A stretch of DNA of 64,000 nucleotides from Gordionus sp. m RMFG-2023 (Eukaryota > Nematomorpha > Gordioida > Chordodea > Parachordodidae). The notes below the pieces were generated by a model. The model searched no databases, was not told the origin of the DNA, and worked only from the letters and a program-made list of their open reading frames with translations. Position numbers and translations under genes: made by a program. Position 1 is the stretch's first letter, and every line of letters starts with the position of its first letter. The stretch spans positions 15,874,846 to 15,938,845 of the forward strand of contig NC_088779.1 of assembly GCF_954871325.1 (NCBI RefSeq). The letters are read 5' to 3'. Shown one piece after another: positions 1-11,405 of the stretch.

Positions 1-1453
1 GTTAATGAATCGAAAAAATACAAGCAAAAATAATAAAAGAAACAAAAAACAAATTAATTTCATTAAAAATTGATTCCGCCCAAAGATTAGGGAGAAATAT
101 TCTAGGAATAAATATACAGTATATAAAAGGAAATAATATAATATTAAGAAATTTAGCTATGAAGGAGATTAAAGAGAGTTCAAACTTCTGAAAATATAAA
201 AAGAATGATATTAGAAACATTAAATAAATTTCATATTCCTATAAGAAACGTTTATTCAATTACTACGGATAATGGTGCCAGTCTAGTAAAATCAATCAAA
301 TTATTTAATGAATGTTTAAATTGATGATATAGATGATGATGATGATAATTATGAGGAAATAAGTGAAATTGATCTGCAGGAAATAACAAAAGATTTCTCC
401 ACAAAAATATACTGTATTAGATGTGCAGCCCATACGCTACAATTGGCTATTAATGATTCCCTAAAAAATTGTCACTTTAAAACTATAATTGATAAAGCAA
501 GAGATGTTGTAAAATATTTAAGAACTCCCACAATTGTTAGAATATTAAAATCCATGAAAAGGCAAATGGCAATTTTAGATTGTACAACACGTTGGTCCTC
601 TATATGTATGATGCTAGAGCGATTATTAAATTTGGAAGATTTCTGTAATGATTTTATCATAGGAGCATGTGAAATCATTTTGTCAGAAGATGATTGGAAT
701 CAAGTAAAAGAGCTTACTAGTGTGCTGGTTCCTTTTAAAATAACAACATTACAAGCAGAACAATTATGTTCATCGGATTTTTATGGCATATGGTTAAGAT
801 GTCGATTAGAGTTAGGGAGATTAGCAAGTTCTTTTTCAAATGAGGTATTAGGAAATATGAAAATAAGAGAGCAACAATATTTACAAAATAGTGTTGTATA
901 TGCTTCGATATATTTAGACCCGCGATATCAGGTTTTATTAAGAAGTGAGCAAAAACAAATGGCTATAGACCATCTTGTAGATTTATGGCATGCCCAAAAC
1001 TCTATTATTTACAATTTATTGGAGGCTACAACAATATCTACTGGTTGTAGCGATAACAATGATAATGATAACGATATTGATGATCTGGAAATTTTACTAT
1101 TAGATAGAGAAAAAAAATTAAATTAACATCTGATAGAAAGGAGCAAAAAATATCTATTGTATCTTTAATAGAAAAATTCTCGGAAGTTAAGAGAATAAAT
1201 AGAGATGCAAACATTTTAAAATTCTGGGTGGAAAATTATTCAATATATCCAATTATAAACATTGTCTAGAATCGTCATGGCTGTACCGGCGACACAAGTA
1301 CAATAATTTATGTATTATAAAAATGACTATTTATTTTAGGTAAGCGTAGAACGTGGATTTTTATCGTTGAAATATATTTTGTCTAATTTAAGTGGAAATC
1401 TGAAGGATGATATTTTAGAAGATATCATGATTGTGCGATTGAATAAAATATAA
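1..1453 (+). pseudogene. hAT transposase relic (Ac/ZBED-like), N-terminus off window
   Basis: Catalytic DDE/RNase-H-fold transposase of the hAT superfamily, acting in the nucleus on its own terminal repeats. Visible blocks in order: DSAQRLGRNILGIN (about 80-125, the region of the first catalytic Asp), ITTDNGASLVKS (second Asp, about 258-293), RCAAHTLQLAIND, TRWSSICMMLERLLNL, LDPRYQVLL and, after an intron, VSVERGFLSLKYILSNL, the dimerisation block. The longest open stretch is 443-1126. The frame changes near 180, 317, 1120 and 1255, so the copy is dead. An Asp-rich linker (about 322-350) lies between the second Asp and the CAAH block. The last codons at 1340-1453 end in TAA. Assignment to hAT is firm; the subfamily is a guess. 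Confidence 0.85.
1298..1339 (+). other. 42-nt spliceosomal intron in the hAT transposase
   Basis: The coding text reads ...AVPATQ up to 1297 and VSVERGF... from 1340. The 42 bases between start GTACAATAAT and end TATTTTAG and contain an in-frame TAA. Removing them restores the continuous PATQVSVER block that is diagnostic of hAT C-termini. The minus-strand hAT relic at 5985-6088 carries PATQVSVER uninterrupted, so the gap is specific to this family. Phase 0. An unrelated 42-bp insertion is the alternative. Confidence 0.7.
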
Positions 1454-1616
1454 ATGATCTCATTTCGAATTATAAATGTGTATATATTGAAGTATAATAA
1501 AAAGTCTTATTTTGAGTCATTATTTTTATGTTCCCTCTGAACCCGAACCCTGGACCCAGGTCCTTTTTAAATTTATTACCGGACCCTTTTTTTTTGTCGA
1601 AGGGTTCACATCCCTG

Positions 1617-2225
1617 GTAAAAATAAGAATTTAAATATTATTTAGTTTATATTATTATGGGAATAAAAAAATAAATTATAGCAATTATAATATATTTTAT
1701 TTTTATTATTTTTTCAAAAAATAAGACCTTAAACAAACAATTCTAACTGTTTCTCAGCATTTATAAATTTTAAATGTTATAATTATAAATTAGTATAATA
1801 TTAATTTAAGTAAGCGAAAATTTATTTAGTATTAATAATTTAGGTAAGCTAAAATTTGTGAATTCTTCATCTAAAAAATACTATTGGCTTTGTTTTGGCC
1901 ACTGATCTTGTCGACTTCTGCGCATCTTTACTCGCGATTCTGTTTATTAATTTTTTCTGTCTTTTATTTCCTGAGATCTAGGTTCTTTTTAGCGCCAATC
2001 TTATAATTGGTAGAAAAATAGACTAAGCGTATCCCAAGCACAAGATGTTCAATTAGGGTGTTCTGGTCATTGAAAGTATAAAGCTGTGATGATTACCCTT
2101 TATTATGTTAAGGGCCAACCTCTGGCGTAGGTGGTATCTCTCATTGGGATCCTCGGCCCTAGCAGGGATAAAAACCTATTCTAAAAATAGTCTTCCTAAT
2201 CACTAGGTGATTTGTCATGGAATTG
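1617..2225. other. No gene recognised
   Basis: AT-rich sequence. A less AT-biased patch at about 1890-2220 has TGGCGTAGGTGG and ATCCTCGGCCCTAGC. It may be untranslated or 5' sequence of the LINE relic that follows, but I could not align it to the LINE at 50228. Confidence 0.4.
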
Positions 2226-2295
2226 CCCAAACACTTAATAACATACGAGAGTGGTACACGAAAAACCCAAATAATGTATATTCTAATCCAGCGTA
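2226..2295 (+). pseudogene. LINE endonuclease fragment
   Basis: A short stretch containing CTTAATAACATACGAGAGTG and GGTACACGAAAAACCCAAAT is a diverged copy of 51128-51190 in the LINE at 50228-53370 (TTTAATAATATACGAAAGTG and so on). That segment encodes the endonuclease region around IYESGTRKTQIDYML. Only about 70 bp can be aligned by eye. It is a dead fragment of the same LINE family. Confidence 0.6.
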
Positions 2296-2888
2296 TATAT
2301 GAGCGGTGGAAGGGGGGGGGTATGCATACAATGGGGGTAGGTTAGGGGAAATTTTTAAATTAAATTGGACAAATATAATGCAGTAATAAATTGCATAATA
2401 GTTATTACAAACCTATTATTATACAATGATATTTCTAAACATCGACTGAATCTATATATTGCATACGTAGTCATTATTTTTCAAATAAAACTTATTTCTA
2501 GATAATTTTTTACTATCCTTTTTTAATTTAAAAAAAAATATACATTTTATTAGCAAACTCATATTCATTCCAAACAATATAATATAGAAATACATTTATT
2601 ATAACTGAAGGTTTCTAATTTAATTCATATACTAAAAAATATATATTTTACATGCATATTTTTTTTTGATAATTGGCAGTAGGTATTGATAATTCAAGTT
2701 ATTCTTTTTAAAATAAATGAAGGAAGCACCATATAATTAAAAACGTGTAATTAATAATATGGATATATTGCCGTTGAAAGGGATTTGTTTCCAGTGAATT
2801 CGTGTCAGGTAGACGCTGTTATCATCTCATTAATTGCAAATTCATCCACATTGCTATACAGCATAATCACAAAGGTTTCATTTGCACT
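2296..2888. other. No gene recognised
   Basis: AT-rich DNA with a G10 run near 2308 next to GTATGCATACAATGGGGGTAGG. G-runs of this kind sit beside hAT ends elsewhere in the window, but no terminus could be fixed here. Confidence 0.3.
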
Positions 2889-3098
2889 GCCCGGGCCGGA
2901 TTTCTTTTTTAAAAAAATTTTTGGGGCAAGGCCCGAATTTTTTAAAAATATATTATTTATAATTTTTATAGCCAATAATGGGGATTTAAAATATTCGGTT
3001 TTAAAATATACAACCCGGCCGGGGTATTTTGAAAAAAAACATAAGCCCGGCCTGGAAAATTATAAGGCTTAAGGCCGTGCCGGGCCTGCAGGTCTCTG
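2889..3098. mobile_element. GC-rich hAT MITE, CAGAGACCTGCA family (left end degraded)
   Basis: Repeated GGCCGGG/GGCCCG blocks separated by A/T runs end in CCTGCAGGTCTCTG at 3098. That is the same right terminus as hAT element F (ending 60474). The left side begins at CCCGGGCCGGA without the CAGAGACC tip. It has no coding capacity of its own, so it depended on a transposase such as that of element F. Confidence 0.75.
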
Positions 3099-3882
3099 AT
3101 ATATATAGATAGATAAATATTCATTAAAAAAATTATAATATATAAATGATTTATGTATAATAAAAAAAATACAGGATAAAGTAATTCATGAATTTGGTTG
3201 CCTATATTTCAGTAAATATAAAAGCAGAAAGACATGAAAGATAAAATATAAATTCTTTTCCCACAGTTTTTTCAAACAAGAAATATTCTCTATATCATTT
3301 TAACCACCTAAGCCAACCTTTTTTACTATAAAAAATATTTTAAAATATATCAAATATGTAAATATTTACCCTTTAAAAACGATTAAAATAAAATACTTTT
3401 TATATAGGGGCCTTATATTTAAAATTTGGATGTATATCTTGAAATTACTTAAGCTTAAAGAACTGCATGAATATTCCACCTTTTCCTAAATCAAACTTGG
3501 TGCATTCTTTCCCTATTATCAATATAAGATTTTAAACTGATAGTTTTCAATTTACAAAATTATAATCTGAACTTGTTAAGCTTTAATAAGAAGTGTTAGG
3601 AGTTTTATAATTAGATTTGCTTTATCATAGCTAATTATGGGAAATTAAAAAAAAACTTTATAGTCCAACATGATGGGAACCCAACGGTTTACATTGGTTT
3701 AATATAATATAATTAATGTGTTACCTTCTTCCTGGAAGTCCACTATTATTAAATAAATTTATAAATTCAAAGTATAAATATATTTATAAGAGCGATTAAT
3801 AGGGAAGACTGAGCTTGCATATTTTATAGAATTTTAAACCTCATTTATAATTTGAGAAAGTTTTATGAGTATTTATTTTGTC
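3099..3882. other. No gene recognised
   Basis: AT-rich spacer with stop codons in every frame and no repeat that I can relate to the other elements. Confidence 0.35.
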
Positions 3883-3945
3883 CAGGGCCGTGTAGACTGG
3901 GGGGGGGGCGAGAAGATATGTATTCCCCCGGTCTGTTGATATTTT
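3883..3945. mobile_element. Unpaired hAT-like left terminus
   Basis: CAGGGCCGTGTAGACTGGGG followed by a G run and then CGAGAAGATATG looks like a hAT terminus of the CAGGGCCG... kind, with the poly-G typical of hAT ends in this window. No matching right end or transposase was found downstream. Confidence 0.35.
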
Positions 3946-4660
3946 TTTGTAAAAAAAATCCATATTTTAAAAAAGGTTTGATATAATTAGTCATAAATAT
4001 TATAACAAAAATTCTAATTTATATTTTACTAAAAAAGATTTCATTATTTTTTAGTTAAGAAAGATGATTTTATTGAAATATATTTTTCCTATTTATAAAT
4101 AATCTTTAAGAATAATTTAATTAAATTTTCTATTAATTAGCAAAAAATCAAAATCTGTAATTAAGACAATATAATTAATTTGTTTTTTAAAAAACGATTT
4201 CTATTAAATGACTATTTTGATAAATATTTGATCTATTTCCTCGTAAAAGAATAAGTCTATTTTAAAACAAAATAGTTAACACCAAAGTCTTTATTTAATA
4301 CATAGACTATGGGGTTGGCATTCTTTAAATTATTCTAATCTAGATTGAGTTATCATTTTAATTAAAATAGATTCGACTATTTAATTTAATGTTTCAATAC
4401 TATGCTAGTTTCAGACCCTTATAAAATGACGAACTTGATTAATATAAAAATACTGTTTAGTGAATTAAATAGTTAGAAGACGCCATATATCATTTATTTC
4501 ATAACCAAAGAATTTTCAAGATGGGAAGAGGAAAAAATTTGATTCAGGTGACGAGAAACGAAAGAGAAAGAAGCACGAAGCTACTATTAATCACATTACG
4601 TTTAAAAATAAAATAAAATAAAAAATATTATAAATGAAAAAAAAAAAAATTTGTCTATAA
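3946..4660. other. No gene recognised
   Basis: AT-rich spacer. Nothing recognised. Confidence 0.3.
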
Positions 4661-4669
4661 AAACTTCTA

Positions 4670-5626
4670 ATTTTTGAGCAAGAATTATAATTACATAATT
4701 GAACATCTTTAATTAAAATCACCATTAATGTTTTATATATTACTTTTAAAGATATAAATAAAAGATTAATAATAAATTTTTTTATTTAAGGAAACGTTTA
4801 AATTTATATATGTGTAATGTGTTTTTTCCGGCAGTGTGTTATTTATTTTTCAAATCATTTCTTGAGCGTGTTTTTTTAATTTGAAGAATCAGATTTTACC
4901 GGAAATATACTTTAGCATGTTTAGAATGCCTATCTTATAAATTGTAGACAATTTGCCATTAACCTTTGAACCATTTATATAAAAAATTTATAAACTAATA
5001 TAAATTATATTCAGTTCAAAAGTTCATAGCAAAATTGTCAAATCAGAGGAGGGTATATATTCCAAACTGATGGAATAAATTTATGGTAAAATCAGATTTT
5101 TAAATTTAAAAAATGAACTCAAAAAATGATTTAAAGTTGAAAAAATAACACATTGTCGAAAACACATTGTGCTAATTTATTGGATCATTAAATTGTAAAT
5201 TTAATTGTGATTCTAAATATATAAAAATTTATACGTTTTCCTAAAAATTAAAAAAAATTAATTATAAATTAACTTTTGATTATTTCCTGAAGTAAATATT
5301 AATAACGATATATCATTATTAAACTGCAAATTTAATGGTGATTCCGAATATATATAAATTTATGCACTTTCTTAAAAATTATAAAAAATAATTATTAATA
5401 AAACTTTTGAATTATCTTCTAATAGTTAATTTTATATATCTAAATACATAATTAAACTATAAATTTGAAGGTGATTCTAATATATATAAATTTATACTAT
5501 TTCTTAAAAATTAAAAAATATTAATTATTAATTAACCTTTTTTCTAAAAATATATATTATATCGCCAAAAAAAATAAATATGAAAAAAATAGTTTTGTTA
5601 ATAAAATTTTTTATATTTGAGCAAGA
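4670..5626. repeat. Degenerate ~130-bp repeat, family shared with 11888-11970 and 43800-44120
   Basis: A motif of the form AAACTGCAAATTTAATGGTG followed by ATTC and a TATATAAATTTAT stretch recurs at about 5190, 5315 and 5450. A companion motif, GAGCAAGAATTATAATTACA, is seen at 4676 and again in part at 5619. The same two motifs recur at 11888-11970 and 43805-44120. This suggests a dispersed repeat, possibly the array-like end of a DNA transposon. It is the target into which hAT element A inserted. Confidence 0.55.
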
Positions 5627-5984
5627 ATTATAAACATAGATCCAAACCGAAACAAATATCGGTTCGGTTCAGTTTCGGATAAAAATAACTGTTCAAAGTT
5701 CAGTTTCGGTTAGTAAAAAATTAATATATCGGTTCGGTTTGAACTTCTTAAAACTTTGAATATTTTTGTATTCAAATCTATATTCGAATTATGTAAAGGG
5801 AGGTATATTTTTTTATTTCATCATTAAAATAAAAAACATACATAAAAAACCTTCATTTTTATTAATTGCAGATTATAAAATAATATTTAAATTATAAATC
5901 ATATACAAATAAATGTCCGTGATTAATTTTATGAACAATATTTAATTTTATTTACTTAAAAATTTTTTATTAGGCTGCACAATT

Positions 5985-6088
5985 AATATATTTCCAAGAT
6001 TCGTTCTCACTCAAATTACATCTATAAAAAGATAGTATAAATTATATGTTGAAAAACATCTTTCCACACTAACTTGGGTAGCTGGCAC
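5985..6088 (-). pseudogene. hAT element A transposase, C-terminal remnant
   Basis: On the minus strand from 6088 the sequence reads ATQVSVERCFSTYNLYYLF and then reaches a stop. This is the hAT dimerisation block; with the codons on the other side of element B (LAVP at 11039 onwards) it gives LAVPATQVSVERCFS. Element B therefore landed inside the most conserved part of the gene, duplicating the 8 bases GCTGGCAC. No intron interrupts this block, unlike the hAT relic at 1298. Confidence 0.75.
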
Positions 6089-6252
6089 TAGTGTTGTTAA
6101 TTGGTTGGTTGTTTAAAACCCAGACCCGGGGTTTGGGTCTAAAAAATCGACCAAACCAGCTCTGAGCACGAACCACGAGCACAGACCCGGGTTGTGTTGT
6201 GAGTTGGGACGATTTAATAAACATGTTGATAATTAAAATATTTTTTTATTAT

Positions 6253-6824
6253 AATAATAATAATCACTGATAGAGGGTGGGGCGCGTCTAGGTCTTGGGG
6301 GGTCAGGAATATTTTTATCTACACAAAATATAGATATGGGTATCAAATCAAATCTAATTTCAATATCTTTAGATTGAAAGTATTCATTTTTTGTCTTGAT
6401 GGGTACGATCTGGTCTGGGGGGTGGATGGAGGGGAGGGGGGTGTAAAAAATAATTTTTTTTATATGGGTATCAAATAAAAGGTAATTAAAATATTATTTT
6501 TATTGTAATAATAATAATCACTCATAGAGGGCGGGTCTAGGTCTTGGGGGGTCAGGAATATTTTTATCAAAACAAAATATCGATATGAGTATCAAATAAA
6601 ATCTAAATATCTTTAGATTGAAAGTATTCATTTTTATCTTGATGGGTATGACTTGGTCTGGAGGTTGGATGAGGGGGGGGGGAGTGAAAAATAATGTTTT
6701 TTGATATGGGTATTAAATAAAAGATAATTAAAATATTTTCTGTAATAATATGATCACTCATAGAGGGCGGGCATAGGTCTTGGGGGTCAGGTATATTTTT
6801 ATCAACACAAAATATCGATATGGG
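6253..6824. repeat. ~245-bp direct repeat, about 2.4 copies, inside element B
   Basis: Units begin ATAATAATAATCACT...ATAGAGGG at about 6253 and 6507 and, shorter, at 6744. They share GTCTAGGTCTTGGGGGGTCA and a G-rich GGATGGAGGGGAGG-type segment. At 6825 a second copy of the element's left tip (TAGTGTTGTTAATTGGTTGG) follows, so the repeats lie between two copies of the left end. Confidence 0.8.
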
Positions 6825-6999
6825 TAGTGTTGTTAATTGGTTGGTTGTGTAAATCACAGACTCGGGGTTTGGGTCTAATAAAATCACTGCGATATAATTA
6901 GCAATATTTATATAAGAAATAAGCCAACGTTAACTCGAACCCCAAGCACAGACCCGGGGTCCAGATAAATAATGTTGTTTCAAATATTTTAAATATAAA

Positions 7000-8230
7000 T
7001 TATTTATCAATAATATCGAACTTAATAAGAAAATCCTGCAAGCAACTCAGCTTATGACTAAAAATTTTTTAATCGGGACCACTTATAGGGATTGGAAATA
7101 ATTAAAATGAATTATTATGTAGGTTTGCTGATAGATTATTTCTATACCATCCTGATCTTAGTTCAGAATTAGATACGAACTTTCTGACCGGATTTATATA
7201 ATTTCATCAACTAGAGGATGAATATTTAATAATATATTTAAATAAAATATAATTTTTATTTCGACTTTTAATAATAAAATTAAGTATCTGTAGCTAATTT
7301 TTTTAATAAAATCCCCTATTTGCTTATGTGATAAAAAAATTAAATTATATATTTGTACATGATTTTAAAATCTAAAATATAGATGGGATATTAACGCGTG
7401 GTTTGGCGTCTCTAGTTTCTATAAATATAATCAAATATTTTTATTTTACATAAAAAATTCAACATAAAATTGATTAATTTAGATATATTTAAAAATATTT
7501 CAGTCAACACGTTGGAAACAGTTATAATTATAAATTTGATGAAAATTAATTTTCATTTTTTTAGATTTCGGAAGAAAAGGAAACTTTTCAAAAAAATTTG
7601 AAAAACACATTTGTTTTCAATTATAATTTTATTCGTATTCGTAAATATCATAATCATCGCTTTTCTTATTATGTATATATATATAATCTCCATAATCAAA
7701 ATACTATCGTTAGATGTTATCCTAATAAAAAGTAAAATATTAAAACCATTGGTATCTTTAATACAAAATTAGATATGATATCGGATCGGTAATCGACCGA
7801 TATCAATTTAATATCGGGAATATCGGATAGGATATGCCTCCAAAAAGTGATATCGGTACACACCTACATAAAATTCAAATTTATTAGTTATACCTTAAAA
7901 ACCCTTGATGAGCCTGGATAGTTCAAATCCCTTTAAAAATTATGACATATATATATTGGGAATATAACTTTAAAAATTATAATTTTTTTAAAAAATTAAA
8001 ATATTTTATTATTATTATTAAATTATAACATAATTTTAATATGAAAATATTAAATTATAACATTTCTTGATATCGTACATACTCGGAAAAAAAAATATAT
8101 ATATATATAAGATATTTAAAACATAAATGTTTAATTATAACGAAAAAATATTTTTTTTGTGGTTAAAATCTAAATATAGTTGCGATGCAAAATACAAATA
8201 AAATTAACAAAAAAGTTTTTAGTATAAAAC
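7000..8230. other. No gene recognised; hAT-like terminus at 7864
   Basis: AT-rich interior of element B. A block with repeated GATATCGG (7775-7864) ends in GGTACACACCTA. Reversed, this is TAGGTGTGTACCGATATC, a common hAT terminus. No partner end was found. Confidence 0.45.
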
Positions 8231-8250
8231 AAATGACTATATTTGATAAA

Positions 8251-10058
8251 CTAGGAGGGAAATGGGAGTGTTTCGAAGAAACATTTGTAGTTCCCCTTTA
8301 GGATTTCAAATTGGACTTTTTGTTTAAGAGATAGGAACTCGTTTTTGACCCCTGTCCTTAACGAAATTCTTCTACCCAATTGATTTAAGAACTTTAGGGA
8401 TTGGGGACCGGGGTTTCCAATGACGCTAAAAATTAGGGGAATAAATATAAAAGAGTTAGGGAGGAATCTATATTTATTAAACTTATTGGTTTCTTGTAGT
8501 TCCAAGGGGTCGGTATTTCCGTTAGCCGGAAAGGAGGTAACACAAGAGACGTCCCAGACAAGTCTTTTGCCGCCGTGCCAAGACGTTAAAGACATGCCGT
8601 CAGGGCGCTTACCGTCAGCATTTAGGAGACCTAATGGCTCCAAACTATTGGGGAAACCGACCGAAATCAAGGCTTTGCCGATTAACCTATTAAGGTTGTC
8701 GTGCCTCAGGAAACGGCCACTGACTTTGAGGCACGAGAAACAGTGTCTAGAGAAAGGATCAACCTGTTTGTGACAGGCAGCACAGGTGTCCACAGAAGCG
8801 ATAAGGCAACCAAGCCTATGGCCAATGGCAGTTTGAAACTCATCGTCTATGAGTAACGTTTCCTTTTTACCACTCGGAATCGCGTCTAGCCATTCATGGC
8901 CGTTAGAGTTTTTTTTGCGTTTCTGAGCAGTTGAAGATTAGTTAGATCAGGATACATACAAAGTTTTTCAAACGAGCATTGAAGCATAGGGACCAGGAAG
9001 CTCTTTAGATGACAGGAAATTGGCTGCTCGGAGCCTTGGGTTATTAGAGTAAGCCACTCTTGTTTAACTGAAGATAGAAGGGGATCGTCCAACTCGATAA
9101 GCGAGGAAATAGAATCGGCGAAGGATATTCGAGATGAAAGAAAACACGCAATTGCCATAAGGAAGGGGGTGACAATCCCAGTCCACCCCGGTAAGCGGGC
9201 ATAGAGGCGAGGGACCAATTGAAATCGGAAAAATTTAAGCCTGAAAGGGATTCGATAAAATGTTTAAATTTTAATTCGGAGACCTTAAGGAGAGTATTGT
9301 ACTGAAAAACGGGGGAAGATTTAAATAAATGTAAGAATTTAGGTAGAAAAAGACATTTTTTGGTGAGAAAGAAGAACTGATGCTTGGGGAGATGAGGAAG
9401 ATTCTTGAGTGAATTGGAAAGGGACTGGATCAAATCGTCAAAAGTTTGACAAAAGGAGGTTGAAAAACCGATAGGGGAACCTAAAAGACAGAGTTCCTCG
9501 TGCGGAATGATTGTAAAATCTAAGGGAGGAATAAAATCCTTATAGTTGAGGAAGGAAATTTCACACTTTTTCCTATTTAGGGAAAGACCAATTTTCGAAG
9601 CTTCCATTTCAACGTACTCTATGGCCGACATAACATTGGATAAAGAACCGCCAAAAGAGCCATCGTCGAGATACCATAAATTAAGGTCTAATTGGAAATT
9701 AGACTTTAAATTTTTGTTCAAATCATGAATCCCTATAGTAAAGAGCAGGGGGCCTAGAGGATCACCTTGCTGTATCCTCTCTTCGGAGGATATGGAAAAT
9801 TCCCCGAATTTGAGTAACGAAGGGAATCCATAACAGGAATTAAGGAAATTCCCATATTTTGGGAAATGGTGTAAAAAAAGATGGTAAGAATGCCCTCCTA
9901 TGGATGGTGTTGAAGGCATTTCTGAAGTCTAACTTGCAGAAAACCTTATCGGCCTCAGTATTTATAAAAATATGCGCAACATGTGAGGCCACTTCACACC
10001 CACCTCTCACTCCAAATCCTAACTGTGAAGGAAATAAGATATGTAGTTGGAAGAGCGA
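8251..10058 (-). pseudogene. R2-like non-LTR retrotransposon: reverse transcriptase + C-terminal restriction-like endonuclease, 5'-truncated
   Basis: Target-primed reverse transcriptase of a LINE. Minus-strand blocks in order: LGFGVRGGCEVASHVAH with KLDFRNAFNTI (about 10035-9915, first catalytic Asp region), QQGDPLGPLLFTIG, NLWYLDDGSFGG (YLDD active site, about 9685), GLSLNRKKCE, WLDAIPSGKK (about 8900-8860), a CCHC knuckle CAACHKQVDPFSRHCFSC (about 8790), then DGKRPDGMSLTSW...LVWDVS, which fits the R/KPD-X12-15-D signature of the R2-type restriction-like nuclease. The frame changes near 9915, 9210 and 8880, so it is dead. The 5' end is missing upstream of the RT, as expected from incomplete reverse transcription. 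It sits inside hAT element B and is less AT-rich than its surroundings. Clade placement beyond 'R2-like' is inference. Confidence 0.85.
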
Positions 10059-10059
10059 T

Positions 10060-10900
10060 AATTGATTATTTCGAATATGTTGGTATAATATTACATAATC
10101 TTTGAAGAGTGTAGATTATTATATTTTAGAAATCGACATTTTAATTGGACAAGATGTCTTCTTTTTTTGGGAGAATTGAAAAGGGACGATATTTTCCGTG
10201 AATGGAGAGAACATTATCTACGACCTTATATAAGAAATTGTTGGAGAAAATCATCGTAGGAAAGAATAGTCAATTTCGATAACTATGATCGGGCATTAGT
10301 AGAGGCTCAGGGAATAAGAAAATCCAGAAAATATAAAAACCGGAAGAGGAGATATCCTCAAAAATAAATAAAATATTGTTTTTAGTTATTCTGCCTTTAT
10401 TTTACCGGATTAAAATTTCACAATTATATAATTTTAAAAAAAAAATCATGTTATTTTATATGTTTTATATATTGAATTTATAAAAATTATAAAACTGTTA
10501 TTTATATAAAAAATAATAATTAATAAACATAAAAAATATAAATAAAACGCATCATGACTTAGCCATTTCATTTCATCACAAATTATAAATTTTCATTTAT
10601 TTTTATTATTTATACATGCATGAATGACGTTTAATTTTTATTTTATGTCCATATTTAATTACAATAAATATGTATTAAAATAAAATTTTACTTTTTTATT
10701 TTTTTTCCCGGTCATGCATAGGTTACTTTATTTGAATATTTACTGATATTTTTATTTTACCCGAAAAATTTTTGATCAAAAAAAAGTCCCCAATTTGGGG
10801 ACTTAATTTAAAAAATCGTTTAAATGGTAAGAAAATGAGATTAAAAGCTTTAGTTATTTAGAATGTATAAGATAAGAAAAACACTTAATTTAAGATTAGA
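10060..10900. other. Unassigned segment of element B
   Basis: 10130-10380 is slightly less AT-rich and on the + strand gives an open piece with EWREHYLRPYIRNCW, which I do not recognise. The remainder is AT-rich. Right subterminal repeats of element B begin near 10920. Confidence 0.3.
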
Positions 10901-11038
10901 AAATGAGATTTTTTTTTACTTTTTATTTATCCGAGCCCCAGGTGTAATTTATAGGTGGGTCTGAACCCCGGGTCGGCCTGAGCACATAAAAGGGTCGTAA
11001 ATTTTACGACCAAGCAAATTAACAACACTAGCTGGCAC

Positions 11039-11405
11039 TGCCAGTATGATATCAAACAATTTACATAATTCTGGGCATCGATTACTCTGATTTCTTTAAT
11101 AGTTTAAAATATTCATAGTTTTATTAAACCTAGGTTCTTTAGAAAAATCAAATATAATATTTATTTCTTTGATTATATTTTACCAAATACTTAAGGCTTA
11201 TATTCTGCAACATTAGATTAAATATTTTGAGAATTAATTTTAATGTTACCCACGGCTTCTAATAAGGATCAAGAATTTTTTTTAAACCGATATCAGTGCT
11301 TTATTTAAATGGTCTGCCATTAAACGTGACCAACTCAGTACAATCATCGAGTATTTTTTTTTATTTAGCTTTACTGATATTGTTTGTTCTTTTAATGCTT
11401 CTTCT
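11039..11405 (-). pseudogene. hAT element A transposase, N-terminal and middle remnant
   Basis: Read on the minus strand, the piece FNGRPFK followed by KKILDPY near 11346-11290 matches the RPF block that precedes the catalytic domain of hAT transposases. Downstream text is full of stops and frame changes and runs towards LAVPAT at the border of element B (11039). The coding sense resumes on the far side of element B at 6088. Much of the central catalytic domain cannot be read, so this was already an internally deleted or badly decayed copy. The frame is recognised by eye only. Confidence 0.5.

Larger units (their letters stand above)
1..1616 (+). mobile_element. hAT DNA transposon, right part (left end outside window)
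   Basis: The transposase relic at 1-1453 is followed by a GC-richer subterminal stretch (about 1525-1616) that ends in GGTTCACATCCCTG. Its reverse complement starts CAGGGATGTGAACC, a typical hAT terminus. The 8 bases after the end are GTAAAAAT; the matching left duplication would lie outside the window. A second end of the same family, GGTTCTCGTCCCTG, is seen at 39421. The family call rests on the transposase; the terminus position is an inference from the CAGGG rule and the second copy. Confidence 0.75.
6089..11030. mobile_element. hAT element B (4.9 kb), carries the R2-like LINE
   Basis: Termini TAGTGTTGTTAATT and AATTAACAACACTA are perfect inverted repeats, flanked by a perfect 8-bp duplication GCTGGCAC (6081-6088 and 11031-11038). 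Subterminal GC-richer blocks with ACCCGGGGTTTGGGTCT occur at the left end, and GAACCCCGGGTCGGCCTGAG at the right. I could not identify a transposase gene inside, so B looks non-autonomous or gutted. Similar TAGTGTTGT tips are found at 6825, 29742, 31738 and 55986. Confidence 0.9.

Noticed and set aside
2785-3072. 95-aa ORF on the + strand
   Set aside because: Lies across a GC-rich MITE; its residues come from GGCC blocks and A/T runs.
8420-8773. 117-aa + strand ORF over the LINE nuclease region
   Set aside because: Antisense of the clear CCHC/RPD coding sequence on the minus strand.
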